Origin: Hyphomicrobium_B sp001006785
Lineage (GTDB): Bacteria > Pseudomonadota > Alphaproteobacteria > Rhizobiales > Hyphomicrobiaceae
Direction: 5' to 3'
Length of the DNA: 64,000 bases
Assembly: GCF_001006785.1 (NCBI RefSeq)
Contig: NZ_CDHO01000002.1
Location: 992,001 to 1,056,000 of the forward strand
Numbering within the stretch: position 1 is the first letter of the stretch; every line of letters begins with the position of its first letter. Made by a program: the position numbers and the translations under genes. This document shows, piece by piece, positions 33,374 to 42,775 of this stretch. The notes beneath the pieces were generated by a model, which worked only from the letters and a program-made list of their open reading frames with translations, was not told the DNA's origin and did not search any database.

Positions 33374-34807
33374 ATGACCAACCCCGTTGCCATTCACGTC
33401 GTCGGCGCCGGCCTCGCCGGATCGGAAGCCGCGCACCAGATCGCGCGCGCGGGCGTTCCTGTTGTGCTGCACGAGATGCGGCCAGAACGCGGAACCGACG
33501 CGCACAAGACGGATGGCTTCGCTGAGCTTGTCTGCTCGAACTCGTTCCGTTCGGACGATTGGGAGAACAATGCCGTCGGTCTGCTGCACGAGGAAATGCG
33601 CCGCGCCGAGTCGCTGATCTTGGCCGCGGGCGACAAGCACAAACTACCGGCAGGCGGCGCCCTCGCCGTTGACCGCGACGCCTTCTCCGCCGAAGTCACC
33701 GCACGCCTTTCCGAAAACCCGCTCGTGACGATCGTGCGTGGCGAAATCGACGGACTGCCTCCAGACGATTGGGCGAGCGTCATCATCGCGACAGGTCCGT
33801 TGACCTCACCCGCGCTCAGCTCAGCGATCGCAACACTGACGGGCGAAGACTCGCTCGCCTTTTTCGACGCCATCGCGCCGGTCATTCATCGCGACAGCAT
33901 CGACACGTCGATCGCATGGTTCCAATCGCGCTACGACAAGGCGGGACCCGGAGGCACCGGAGCGGACTATCTCAATTGCCCGATGACGAAGCCTGAGTAC
34001 GAAGCCTTCATCGACGCTCTGCTCGCGGGCGAAAAGACGTCCTTCAAGGACTGGGAAGCCTCGACACCCTACTTCGACGGCTGCCTGCCGGTCGAAGTGA
34101 TGGCCGAGCGCGGACGCGACACGCTACGCTATGGGCCGATGAAGCCCGTCGGCCTCGACGATCCGCGCACCGGTCGCTGGCCCTATGCCGTCGTGCAGCT
34201 TCGCCAGGACAACGCACTCGCAACGCTTTGGAACATGGTCGGCTTCCAGACGAAGCTGAAACACGCCGAGCAAGTGCGCGTATTCCGCACGATCCCCGGA
34301 TTGCAGAACGCCGAGTTCGCACGCCTCGGCGGCCTGCATCGCAACACGTATCTCAATTCGCCCAAGCTGCTCGACCGCTCGCTGCGCCTGAAGGTAAACC
34401 CGCGTTTGCGTTTCGCAGGCCAGATCACCGGCGTCGAAGGCTACGTCGAAAGCGCCGCGATGGGTTTGCTTGCCGGTCGTTTCGCCGCTGCGCAGGCGCT
34501 TGGCCGTGAAACGGATGCGCCACCGGCGACAACGGCCCTCGGTGCGCTACTCGACCACATCACCGGCGGGCATCTCGTCAGCGACGACGATGAGCGGTCG
34601 TCGGCGCGCTCGTTCCAGCCGATGAATATCAATTACGGACTACTGCCCGATCTCGCGCAGGCGCCGACGCACGATCAGAACGGCGCGCGCCTCAAAGGCC
34701 CGGAACGTGGTCGCGAGAAAAAGCGCGCGATGTCACGCCGCGCAATCGCCGACCTCACGCGCTGGCTCGACGAAACCGCCACGCAAAGCGCCGATCAGTC
34801 CGTCTAG
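33374..34807 (+). CDS. trmFO: tRNA (m5U54) methyltransferase, folate/FAD-dependent
   Basis: 477 residues from the ATG at 33374. The FAD site GAGLAGSEAA is at 11-20. C54 (LVCSNSFRS) and the second conserved cysteine in YFDGCLPVEVMAERG match the catalytic pair of TrmFO. Other signatures are GLHRNTYLNSPKLLD and FQPMNINYGLLP. It methylates U54 of tRNA using methylenetetrahydrofolate. Its stop overlaps the convergent SGNH gene by 4 bases. Confidence 0.95.
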   Translation: MTNPVAIHVVGAGLAGSEAAHQIARAGVPVVLHEMRPERGTDAHKTDGFAELVCSNSFRSDDWENNAVGLLHEEMRRAESLILAAGDKHKLPAGGALAVDRDAFSAEVTARLSENPLVTIVRGEIDGLPPDDWASVIIATGPLTSPALSSAIATLTGEDSLAFFDAIAPVIHRDSIDTSIAWFQSRYDKAGPGGTGADYLNCPMTKPEYEAFIDALLAGEKTSFKDWEASTPYFDGCLPVEVMAERGRDTLRYGPMKPVGLDDPRTGRWPYAVVQLRQDNALATLWNMVGFQTKLKHAEQVRVFRTIPGLQNAEFARLGGLHRNTYLNSPKLLDRSLRLKVNPRLRFAGQITGVEGYVESAAMGLLAGRFAAAQALGRETDAPPATTALGALLDHITGGHLVSDDDERSSARSFQPMNINYGLLPDLAQAPTHDQNGARLKGPERGREKKRAMSRRAIADLTRWLDETATQSADQSV

Positions 34808-37299
34808 TTCGGCGATCCGGAGGCGGGTGCGAACGGACGGATCGCCGTTTCGGGCAACGCGCCTGTCGACGCATCACCGCTTGCCGTCGGTGCGGGCGCG
34901 GTGGCCGCATCTGTCGCCGGAGCCTTCGTATCCGGTGCCGGAGCTTCCGATCCCGCAACCGGTAACGGCACGTCGATCTTTGGCGGCGCGAGCAATTCTT
35001 TCGCCTCGTCCAATCCCGTTTCCGGCTGTGTCGTGTTGTTCGGCGCGGCAACACCAACCGGCGGCGCAAGGGGCTCGCTGCCAACGACGTTGGCACCGCC
35101 TGCAGCTCCGGCCGCCGGCAAAGGCGCGGTCGTGGCGGCTCCCGTCACAGGTGGCAGCACGCCCGGCTGCGGCTGTGCTGTCTGAGGCATGACGCCAACC
35201 TGCACGTCGTCAGGTCCCGAAACGACAGCTTTCACCCCTTTGGTTTCCGGTTCGACGACAAATGCCGGAGCACCCGCCGCGGGCGTCGTGATCACCGCCT
35301 TGACGTCCGGAATTTCGCGCCCCGGCTCGTCGACCGCAGCCGGCAGCGCCTCGTCGGGCTTGATCGATGAAAGATAAGACGCATCGGCGTCCGGCCCTTC
35401 GCCGTACTTCGCGAGCACCGCGCGCGCTTTTGCGACGACCGCGTCGGCAATCGCCGCCTGACCTTCCGCGGTCGGATGGAACGCGCCAGAATATGTCGTC
35501 GCGAGCAGCAACTGGAACGGCGCGAATGGCTCGATCTTCAAAACTTTTGTCAGCATGCCGGCGGCGACATGAAAGTTCGCCGTCATGAACGCGTCGTTCG
35601 GGGTCCGAAACCAGCGTTGACGAGAGGCATACGGAAGGTAGTCGCCGGGATTGTAAGGCGTCCACACGCCGTCGATCTTGCGCGGCAGGCGAAGATCGTC
35701 GACCTGACTGACGCCCGAAACGCTCAGTCCCGCGCAGATGCCACGGCCTATGAACGCACGCCGGTGCGTCTCGACGAACGTCCATCCGAACTCGTAAGCG
35801 CTGTCGCGCATCTGGCGATGCAGCTTATCCGCGAACCACGTTCCCAACCTCAGCTTCACTGCATCGAGTTGAAAATCCGGAACGGATTCCATGCCCGCAT
35901 TGCCGCTTCCGCAGGTCTCGCTGCCGTCGCCTGCGAGCGCCATGCCCGGATATGCGACGAGCAGAATACGATCGCTTTGATCCCATGGCAGATAGAGAAT
36001 GTTGTGCAGCGCACGATTGAGAGCTTTGTAACGCGCGCCGAGATGTTTGAGCTGCGCCGACGCTTCGGCCTCGCCGTGCACCTCGCCAAGCCAGCCGCCA
36101 AGCTCGCGCAGGATCGATTGATTGGACAGCACCGCATTCGCCAGCAAACGCGAGAAGCCAATATCGTTGCCGCCGATCGACACCAGCGCAAGATCGATCT
36201 TGCGCGCCGATTCCTGCGGGCACTTGCGGAGAATAAGATCCTTAAGCTCCGGCACCTGCCCGTTGATGTGATAGGCCTCCGGCACGTCGGCCTGTTGCGT
36301 CGCGTTCGCGCCGCACTGAGCTTCCGCAAGCGCAGAAATCTGCGAATACCTCGGCGGGTCCGGCACCCACTCGTTGCCTTTGTAGCGCAGGAATAAGCCG
36401 TCGGTGACTTCCGCGCCCGCGCACGACACGCCGACGAACGTCACCGCGCGATGCGGGTCTTCGAGAGATAATTGCAACGCGGTCCGCAATTGCTCGGAAT
36501 AGAGCGAGCGATGACACGCCTGATCGAGCCAGCGCGCGTTCGCCTTGATGAACTGCTTATCGCCGAGATCGCGCCAGGGGCCGACACGCGCCGGATACCC
36601 CGTCAAACCGCTATAAAAGCCGACGGTCGAATAATCGGCCGCGCGCTCGCGTGAGAACCTGACGGCAAGATCGGGATTGCCTTCGCCGGACGCAAAACTA
36701 TCGCCCATCCCCGCGACCAGAATATCGCGCACGCGGACATCGGCTTTCGCCACCTCGAGCCCGCCGATCTCGAGCGTGACGACCGCGCCTTTCGGATAGG
36801 GAACGACGAAGCGCGCCGGTTCGCTGCAAGATTGCGTGAGCGCGTCACCGCGTGGCTTTTCCGATCCGCGCGGTGCGGTCAGCCATGTGCACGACAACAT
36901 CTTAGCGTCTTCAATGCCTTCGACGCGAAAGACGACCGCATGGCTCGTCGGATTGATGTAGTCTTCGTAGGTGTCGCACTTGAAGCGATTATTGTTCCAG
37001 CATGTCTTGCGGTACATCGACGATGCCCAGCCGTCGGCATCGGTGCTTTGCAGCGCTCGCTCTCCGGAGAGCACAGGCGTCGCACGCTGGTCAGGTCCGA
37101 GCGCGCGATAAACCTGCCGGTGAACTTCCGTGTCGCGCGGATCGGTGAAAAAGCGAAACGGGTTTTCGACGCGCCAGGCAATCGAGGCCGTCGCCTCCGC
37201 ACGCCGAGGAGCCGCGACAGCGGCAAAGCCTACGAGGGCGATAAACAAAAGCGACGTGACCACGACGCGGCGCGGTGCTGTTTGCCGGCGAGAAATCAT
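34804..37299 (-). CDS. large secreted SGNH-type hydrolase
   Basis: 831 residues. A signal peptide or anchor spans about 12-36. The SGNH hydrolase core begins with block I GMGDSFASGEGNPD (catalytic-type S201); GGND with its Asn is present (VSIGGNDIGFS), and the late block is FHPTAEGQ with the His. The usual D-x-x-H aspartate before that His is not seen (YSGAFH), as in some actinobacterial esterases. At least eight cysteines suggest disulfides. The last 200 residues are Pro/Ala/Val-rich, a likely cell-wall or periplasmic spacer. Substrate is unknown; esterase or lipase activity is inferred. Confidence 0.82.
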   Translation of the reverse strand: MISRRQTAPRRVVVTSLLFIALVGFAAVAAPRRAEATASIAWRVENPFRFFTDPRDTEVHRQVYRALGPDQRATPVLSGERALQSTDADGWASSMYRKTCWNNNRFKCDTYEDYINPTSHAVVFRVEGIEDAKMLSCTWLTAPRGSEKPRGDALTQSCSEPARFVVPYPKGAVVTLEIGGLEVAKADVRVRDILVAGMGDSFASGEGNPDLAVRFSRERAADYSTVGFYSGLTGYPARVGPWRDLGDKQFIKANARWLDQACHRSLYSEQLRTALQLSLEDPHRAVTFVGVSCAGAEVTDGLFLRYKGNEWVPDPPRYSQISALAEAQCGANATQQADVPEAYHINGQVPELKDLILRKCPQESARKIDLALVSIGGNDIGFSRLLANAVLSNQSILRELGGWLGEVHGEAEASAQLKHLGARYKALNRALHNILYLPWDQSDRILLVAYPGMALAGDGSETCGSGNAGMESVPDFQLDAVKLRLGTWFADKLHRQMRDSAYEFGWTFVETHRRAFIGRGICAGLSVSGVSQVDDLRLPRKIDGVWTPYNPGDYLPYASRQRWFRTPNDAFMTANFHVAAGMLTKVLKIEPFAPFQLLLATTYSGAFHPTAEGQAAIADAVVAKARAVLAKYGEGPDADASYLSSIKPDEALPAAVDEPGREIPDVKAVITTPAAGAPAFVVEPETKGVKAVVSGPDDVQVGVMPQTAQPQPGVLPPVTGAATTAPLPAAGAAGGANVVGSEPLAPPVGVAAPNNTTQPETGLDEAKELLAPPKIDVPLPVAGSEAPAPDTKAPATDAATAPAPTASGDASTGALPETAIRPFAPASGSPN

Positions 37300-37332
37300 C
37301 TGCCCCCTTCGCTTGGTCGTCAGTCGAACGCC

Positions 37333-38163
37333 TCAGAGCGTTCCGGTCCAATGCGCGCGTGCAATGCGCCACAAACGAGCGAGCGGTGCGATATCCACGA
37401 TGTCACGGCTCGGATCGTATCCAGGCTTCTGCAAAGCGCGAAAATAGGGCTCGATGAGGGCAAGGGGCAAAAGCGCCGTCGTAAAAGCCCGGGTTTTGTC
37501 CTTGAGATCGCTTTGAACTAACGCCAGGGATGACCGCGCTTCGCGGGCCAGCCATGCGATTTGCGGCCGCCAATCGGTGTCCGGCGGGACTGGAATGCGC
37601 GCCTCCGGAAGCGGTGTCCGCCCAGCCGCAAGGGCATTCGGCAACGTGCGAGCGACGCGCGTCAGTCCGCTGGCACGACTGGCCGCGTTGATCAAAGGGC
37701 CTGCGTCGTCGGCCGGGCCGTGCAGGATCTGCAGCGCGAACGCGAGCGGCGTTCCATCGATGACGCGAAAGCCTTCGTCCAACGCCGCATCGTCAGCGGG
37801 CGGATCGGCGAAAAGCGCCGCCATATGCGCTTCCAAATAGGCATCGAGCGCCGGGAGCGAAAGATCGTGGCGCCGCATGACGTCGGCGAACTGATCGAGA
37901 ATGGGATTGCCGGAAAGATTGGACGTGTCGCCGCTGCCGAGCAGCGCATCGCGCCACCACGCCACGCGGATTTCGCCGAGCGCCGCATCACTGACGATCT
38001 GACCGATGCGCGCGATTTCGCCGTCGAACGCCGCCAGCGCAATCAGATCATCCCGGACGCTCGCCGGAGCAAACAGCGCCGCGTAATAGCGATCCGGGGC
38101 GTTGAGGCGCGCGCTCGCGCGGACGGCATCGGCGTTGACGGTCGCTTCTCGGGGCTCGCGCAC
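37333..38163 (-). CDS. squalene/phytoene synthase family protein (NDUFAF6-like)
   Basis: 276 residues. I take the GTG at 38163 because AGGAG lies 6 bases upstream; it begins just after the stop of the DUF498 gene. The squalene/phytoene synthase fold is indicated (ARLNAPDRYYAALFAP, IRVAWWRDALLG, GFRVIDGTPLAFALQIL), but the DxxxD metal motifs of true synthases are not clear. NDUFAF6, a mitochondrial complex I assembly factor, is in this family and lacks them too. Adjacency to an NDUFAF3-like gene supports a complex I assembly role, as an inference. Confidence 0.75.
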   Translation of the reverse strand: MREPREATVNADAVRASARLNAPDRYYAALFAPASVRDDLIALAAFDGEIARIGQIVSDAALGEIRVAWWRDALLGSGDTSNLSGNPILDQFADVMRRHDLSLPALDAYLEAHMAALFADPPADDAALDEGFRVIDGTPLAFALQILHGPADDAGPLINAASRASGLTRVARTLPNALAAGRTPLPEARIPVPPDTDWRPQIAWLAREARSSLALVQSDLKDKTRAFTTALLPLALIEPYFRALQKPGYDPSRDIVDIAPLARLWRIARAHWTGTL

Positions 38164-38185
38164 AGGCAGCTCCTGAACCTCAGAG

Positions 38186-38560
38186 TTAGGGCACCGCCAG
38201 CAACGCCGCCGCGATGCGCCGCTTTTCCGCGACCAGAATGTTGTAGGTCCGAGCGGCGGCGCCCGTCGACATCGGTTCGAGCCCGATATTGGCTTTCGCG
38301 AACGCCTCGTAAATTTCCGCCGCCGGCCACACCTGTTCGACACCGGTGCCGAGCAGGACCGTAATCGGCGGCTCCAGCGAACTCAGGACGAAGTCAAAAT
38401 CGGCGACACGAAATTCGGCCGCTGCCGTCGCGTTCCAGGCGAAAATGCCGTTCGGCAGGCACAAGATCGAACCGCGATGGCTCATGTCCGCAAAACGAAA
38501 GCCGCCGTTACCATAAGCGGTAACGGCGGTCTCATACGGATATCGTGGACCTGTTTCCAT
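38186..38560 (-). CDS. Mth938/DUF498 domain protein (NDUFAF3-like)
   Basis: 124 residues with the DUF498/Mth938 fold: AYGNGGFRFADMSHRGSILCLPNGIFAW, then SSLEPPITVLLGTGVEQVWPA and MSTGAAARTYNILVAEKR. The human member NDUFAF3 assists respiratory complex I assembly. It follows secF on the same strand by 27 bases and precedes the NDUFAF6-like gene, the order commonly seen in Rhizobiales. Confidence 0.9.
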   Translation of the reverse strand: METGPRYPYETAVTAYGNGGFRFADMSHRGSILCLPNGIFAWNATAAAEFRVADFDFVLSSLEPPITVLLGTGVEQVWPAAEIYEAFAKANIGLEPMSTGAAARTYNILVAEKRRIAAALLAVP

Positions 38561-38587
38561 CGGAGCAGTACCGCTCCCGTCGCGGCC

Positions 38588-39562
38588 TCAGGCCTTGGCT
38601 TTTGTTTTCGACGCAGCGACGGCTTTCGCTGCCATGTCGCTCCAGTCCCGCTTGACACCGAGGTAGCCGAGTAGCGGCGCCGCGATGAAAATCGAGGAGT
38701 AGGTGCCGATCACGACGCCCAGCAGCATCGCGAGATTGAAGTTTCGGATCACCTCGCCGCCGAAGACATAGAGCGAAATAAGCACAGCAAGTGCGGTCAT
38801 GCCGGTCAGGATGGTGCGAGACAGCGTTTCGTTGATCGACAGGTTCAGGAGCTGGTTCAGCTCCATTTTCTTGAACTTGCGCAGGTTCTCGCGGATGCGG
38901 TCCGACACGACGACGGTATCGTTCACGGAATAGCCGAGAATAGTAAGCAGTGCCGCCACCGTCGACAGGTCGAATTCGAACTGAAACAGCGCAAAAATAC
39001 CCACCGTCACGATGACGTCGTGCGATAGCGCCAGCACGGCGCCAAGTGCAAATTGCCATTCGAACCGAAACCAAACGTAGGCGACGATCGCCAGAATACC
39101 GGCTGCGACGGCGATGAAACCCGTCATGCGCAGTTCGCTCGACACCGCTGGCCCAACGACCTCGACACGGCGCTCGACGTAGGTATCCGACGTGGCATCG
39201 ACGACTTTCTTCAAGGCCGCCTGCTGCGCCGCTTCTCCGCCGGGCTGCTCCTCGAGACGAACGAGCACGTCGTCGGGACTGCCGAATTCCTGAATCTGGA
39301 CGTTGCCGACGCCGATGCCGTTCAGCTTCTCGCGCAATGCGCTGATGTCGGCGTTGCCGCTCTTCGTCTTGAGCTCGATCAGCGAACCGCCTTTGAAGTC
39401 GACGCCATAGTTCAGGCCCTTGACGCCGATCAGCCCGATCGACACGAGCATCGCGATGATGGAGAGCGCCAGCGCCGGCCCTTTGAACTTCATGAACGGC
39501 AAGTTCAGGTCATGGGGGAAGAAGTCGAATCCCTTGAAGACCGGTATCAATCTCATAAGCAC
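38588..39562 (-). CDS. secF: protein translocase subunit SecF
   Basis: 324 residues. Six membrane segments with the SecD/SecF signature NYGVDFKGGSLIELK near the first and GYSVNDTVVVSDRIREN in the second half. It assists Sec-dependent export using the proton motive force. It begins 12 bases after the secD stop. Confidence 0.95.
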   Translation of the reverse strand: MLMRLIPVFKGFDFFPHDLNLPFMKFKGPALALSIIAMLVSIGLIGVKGLNYGVDFKGGSLIELKTKSGNADISALREKLNGIGVGNVQIQEFGSPDDVLVRLEEQPGGEAAQQAALKKVVDATSDTYVERRVEVVGPAVSSELRMTGFIAVAAGILAIVAYVWFRFEWQFALGAVLALSHDVIVTVGIFALFQFEFDLSTVAALLTILGYSVNDTVVVSDRIRENLRKFKKMELNQLLNLSINETLSRTILTGMTALAVLISLYVFGGEVIRNFNLAMLLGVVIGTYSSIFIAAPLLGYLGVKRDWSDMAAKAVAASKTKAKA

Positions 39563-39574
39563 TGCGCAGGTCTC

Positions 39575-41197
39575 CTAGACGGGAACGTAGATCGCACGGC
39601 CCTTGGGCTGGGCCTTGAGCCAGTACGAGATCAGCAGCCGGACGACGGTCACGGATGCGAAAATCGAGGTCAGAATGCCGATCGTCAGCGTCACGGCGAA
39701 ACCGCGGATCGGGCCCGAGCCGAGCCAGAACATGATGATCGCGCAAGCGAGCGTCGTCAGCTGACTGTCGAGAATCGTCACGTACGCGCGTTGGAACCCG
39801 GCATCGATCGCCGAAACCGGCATTTTTCCGAGCCGCAATTCTTCGCGAATACGTTCGTAGATGAGAACGTTGGCGTCGACGGCCATGGCGACGCCGAGCA
39901 CCAGACCGGCAATACCCGGCAGCGTCAGCACCGCTCCGATCATCGTCATCAACGCCACTGTAAGGATCAAGTGAACAAGTAGACCGACGCAGGCAAAAAT
40001 GCCGAACGTGCCGTAGTAGAGGATCGTCAGGATAACGACCGCGATGCCGCCGACGACGCCGGCAAGCTTACCGGCCGAGATCGAGTCTGCACCAAGCGAG
40101 GGACCGACTGTCCGTTCTTCGACGATCGTAAGTTTCGTCGGCAGCGAACCGGAGCGCAACTGAACGGCGAGCGTATTCGTGCCTTCGACCGTGAAGCTGC
40201 CCGAGATCTGGCCCGAGCCGCCAAGGATGGGCTCGCGAATGACCGGCGCGGACAGCACCTTGTCGTCGAGAACGATCGCGAACGGACGACCGACGTGATC
40301 TTTGGTGAAGTTGGCGAACTTGCGTGCGCCGATCTGGTTGAAGCGGAAGTTGATGACCGGCTCGCCGTTGCGGCTGTCGAAGCCCGGCTGCGCATCGGCG
40401 AGGTCGGCGCCCTGCACGACGGGCTGCTCGCGCAGCAGATACTCGCCGCTGCCCTCGCCCTTGTCGCCCGGATAGATCTTGAAGCCCGTCGGCACCTTCG
40501 TCATTTTGGCTTCCTCGCCGGACATGGACGGGTGCACCTCATGGAAGGTGAGCTTTGCCGTTTCGCCGATGAGCTTCTTGAGATCGGTGGTGTCTTTCAG
40601 ACCCGGAAACTGAATGAGGATGCGGTCGGCGCCTTGACGCACGATCGTCGATTCCGAGGTTCCGAGATTGTTGACGCGCCGGTTGATCGTTTCGATCGAT
40701 GCCGACGCCGCATTCGCGACGCGCTGCCGAAGGCCCTGATCGCTTTCCTTGATGACGATCGTTCCCGGCTCTGTTCCCGACGACACCTCAACGTCGTAAG
40801 CACCCGCTCCGAGCAGAGCATTGCCGATCGGCTGCCTGACCTTGTTGAGAGCCTTGAGCGCGGCTGCTTGTTCCTCCGGCTTCGCAAGTTTGACGACGAG
40901 CTGCGTCAAGCCCTGAGTGCCGATGCCCGTGAAGCCGATCTTCGCGTCACGAAGCTCCTTGCGAGCTTCATCGCGCAGGTTGTTGATCCAGTCCTTTTTG
41001 ATTTCGTCCTGGTCCATGGCGAGCAGAAGATGCGCGCCGCCCTGCAGGTCGAGACCGAGCGTCAACTGCTGTTTTGGCATGAAGGACGGCCATGACTGCA
41101 CGGTTTCCTTCGAGAAGAAATTCGGCAGCGCCACGAGCAGACCGGCAAGGCAGGTCAGCAGAGTGGCTATGATTTTCCAGCGAGTGAAGTGCAGCAT
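39575..41197 (-). CDS. secD: protein translocase subunit SecD
   Basis: 540 residues. Signature segments are LGLDLQGGAHLLL in the periplasmic domain base, GTSESTIVRQGADRILIQFPG, and GIAGLVLGVAMAVDANVLIYERIREEL in the membrane domain. It works with SecF and YajC and is followed directly by secF, with yajC upstream. Confidence 0.96.
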   Translation of the reverse strand: MLHFTRWKIIATLLTCLAGLLVALPNFFSKETVQSWPSFMPKQQLTLGLDLQGGAHLLLAMDQDEIKKDWINNLRDEARKELRDAKIGFTGIGTQGLTQLVVKLAKPEEQAAALKALNKVRQPIGNALLGAGAYDVEVSSGTEPGTIVIKESDQGLRQRVANAASASIETINRRVNNLGTSESTIVRQGADRILIQFPGLKDTTDLKKLIGETAKLTFHEVHPSMSGEEAKMTKVPTGFKIYPGDKGEGSGEYLLREQPVVQGADLADAQPGFDSRNGEPVINFRFNQIGARKFANFTKDHVGRPFAIVLDDKVLSAPVIREPILGGSGQISGSFTVEGTNTLAVQLRSGSLPTKLTIVEERTVGPSLGADSISAGKLAGVVGGIAVVILTILYYGTFGIFACVGLLVHLILTVALMTMIGAVLTLPGIAGLVLGVAMAVDANVLIYERIREELRLGKMPVSAIDAGFQRAYVTILDSQLTTLACAIIMFWLGSGPIRGFAVTLTIGILTSIFASVTVVRLLISYWLKAQPKGRAIYVPV

Positions 41198-41284
41198 GGC
41201 AAGGATCTCAAATCTTCAAAAATGCGGGCAAGGCAACTTGGTGCGAAGACCGCACGCTATAGTCACACGCAATCGGTGCTTAAA

Positions 41285-41620
41285 TCACGTTGCGTCTTTG
41301 ACAGGTTCGCCCTTGGAGCGCACTTCGAGCAGCGTACCCTTCACGACCCGCACCCGGAGGTTTTCAGCGAGCTCAACCTCGATTTCGTCGCTCGAGTCGG
41401 AGACTTTCAGCACCTTGCCGAGCATTCCACCCGACGTGACGACCGTGTCGCCCCGGCGGACGGCATTCACGCGCTCGCGCAGTTCCTTGGCTCGTTGCGA
41501 CTGCGGACGGATCAGGAAAAAGTAAAAGATGCCAAGCATCAGGATCATCGGGATCAGAAGACCACCGAAGGGCTCCATGGGGCTTGCAGCGGCTTGAGCG
41601 TACGCGGGTGTCGTAAACAT
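41285..41620 (-). CDS. yajC: Sec translocon accessory protein YajC
   Basis: 111 residues with one membrane segment (about 18-40) followed by the YajC core FLIRPQSQRAKELRERV, RRGDTVVTSGGMLGKV. It precedes secD on the same strand by 87 bases. A promoter and a terminator-like hairpin lie in its leader. Confidence 0.95.
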   Translation of the reverse strand: MFTTPAYAQAAASPMEPFGGLLIPMILMLGIFYFFLIRPQSQRAKELRERVNAVRRGDTVVTSGGMLGKVLKVSDSSDEIEVELAENLRVRVVKGTLLEVRSKGEPVKDAT

Positions 41621-41650
41621 CTGCTGGTAGATTCCTCTGGATGAGATTGG

Positions 41651-41687
41651 AAAAACACCCCTGCCCCGGGCCCGTCGGGCTCAGGGG
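41651..41687 (-). terminator. terminator-like hairpin in the yajC leader
   Basis: On the minus strand CCCCTG...CAGGGG (41687-41658), with a GC-rich inner stem, is followed by five T residues, 30 bases before the yajC start and about 20 bases after the predicted transcription start. This is the layout of an attenuator, not of a terminator for an upstream gene, since the neighbour upstream is divergent. Confidence 0.6.
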
Positions 41688-41710
41688 AGCGCTCAATCAA
41701 ATTCGGGCGG

Positions 41711-41738
41711 ACTATAGTGTTCGCTATCCTATTTGCAA
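41711..41738 (-). promoter_or_regulatory. sigma-70-like promoter of yajC-secDF
   Basis: On the minus strand TTGCAA (41738-41733) and TATAGT (41716-41711) are separated by 16 bases. Transcription would begin near 41704 and read through the hairpin at 41687-41658 into yajC. Confidence 0.55.
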
Positions 41739-41826
41739 CCACAGAGCGGCGCCATCGTTTGGCGTTGGCATCTGCGGATGTAGCGATTAAACAAGCTGTT
41801 TCCAATAGATAACTGCTGGATTTGAG

Positions 41827-42690
41827 ATGAGCGACACTGACGCAATAAGGCCACTGCTTGAACGGATCGCCGTTGCGTTGGAACGTCTCGGGCCGCCAGC
41901 CGCAGAAACTCCCGATTTCGAAGCGGCCGACGCGTTTGTCTGGCACGCCGAGCCCGGCCGCTTCGAGCCGGTTCCGGAGGTCAACCGCGTGCCGCTCGCC
42001 CTTCTCAAGGGGATCGATCACACGGCTGGCATCCTGCTCGACAACACCCGCCGGTTCGCCGCCGGGCTATCCGCCAACAACGCGCTGCTCTGGGGCGCGC
42101 GGGGCATGGGCAAATCGAGCCTCGTCAAAGCCGCACACGCCGACGCGTTGGGCCGCTACGGCAAACTCAAACTGATCGAGATTCAGCGTGAGGACATCGA
42201 CTCGCTGCCACGGTGCCTGTCGTTTCTCAAAGCCGCGCCTTTTCGCTTCATCGTCTTCTGCGACGACCTTTCGTTCGACCACGACGATACGAGTTACAAA
42301 TCCTTGAAGGCCGTTCTCGAGGGCGGCATCGAGGGCCGGCCGAAGAATGTGCTTTTCTACGCGACGTCGAACCGCCGGCATCTGATGCCTCGCGACATGA
42401 TCGACAATGAGCGCGCAACGGCGATCAATCCCGGCGAAGCGACGGAGGAAAAGGTTTCGCTGTCGGACCGCTTCGGCCTCTGGCTCGGTTTTCATAACGC
42501 CAGCCAGGATGACTATCTGACGATGGTCAAAACCTACGTCACGCATTTCAAACTGAAGATCGACGACAAGGAACTCGAGCGCGACGCGCTCGAATGGTCG
42601 ACGACGCGCGGCGCACGCTCTGGCCGCGTTGCCTGGCAATACGTCCAGGACCTCGCCGGCCGTCTCCAAACCCCAACCGACAAAATCTGA
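41827..42690 (+). CDS. DUF815 family ATP-binding protein
   Basis: 287 residues of the DUF815 AAA-like family. The Walker A motif is GARGMGKSSLVKA (near 98) and Walker B FRFIVFCDDLSFDHDD; a sensor-like FYATSNRRHLMPRDM follows. The family is widespread in Proteobacteria but its function is unknown. It is divergent from yajC. Confidence 0.9.
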   Translation: MSDTDAIRPLLERIAVALERLGPPAAETPDFEAADAFVWHAEPGRFEPVPEVNRVPLALLKGIDHTAGILLDNTRRFAAGLSANNALLWGARGMGKSSLVKAAHADALGRYGKLKLIEIQREDIDSLPRCLSFLKAAPFRFIVFCDDLSFDHDDTSYKSLKAVLEGGIEGRPKNVLFYATSNRRHLMPRDMIDNERATAINPGEATEEKVSLSDRFGLWLGFHNASQDDYLTMVKTYVTHFKLKIDDKELERDALEWSTTRGARSGRVAWQYVQDLAGRLQTPTDKI

Positions 42691-42730
42691 TTTTACGGCT
42701 CCGCGCTCGGCGGCCGAGCCCCCATCCAAT

Positions 42731-42771
42731 GCACTTGGCGGCCGGCTGCGCGAAGCGGAGTCGCCAAGTGC
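42731..42771. repeat. 10-bp inverted repeat downstream of the DUF815 gene
   Basis: GCACTTGGCG (42731-42740) is the exact complement of 42762-42771, with a 21-base GC-rich loop. It lies 40 bases after the DUF815 stop and may terminate that gene, though no T-tract follows on the plus strand. Confidence 0.5.
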
Positions 42772-42775
42772 CAAT

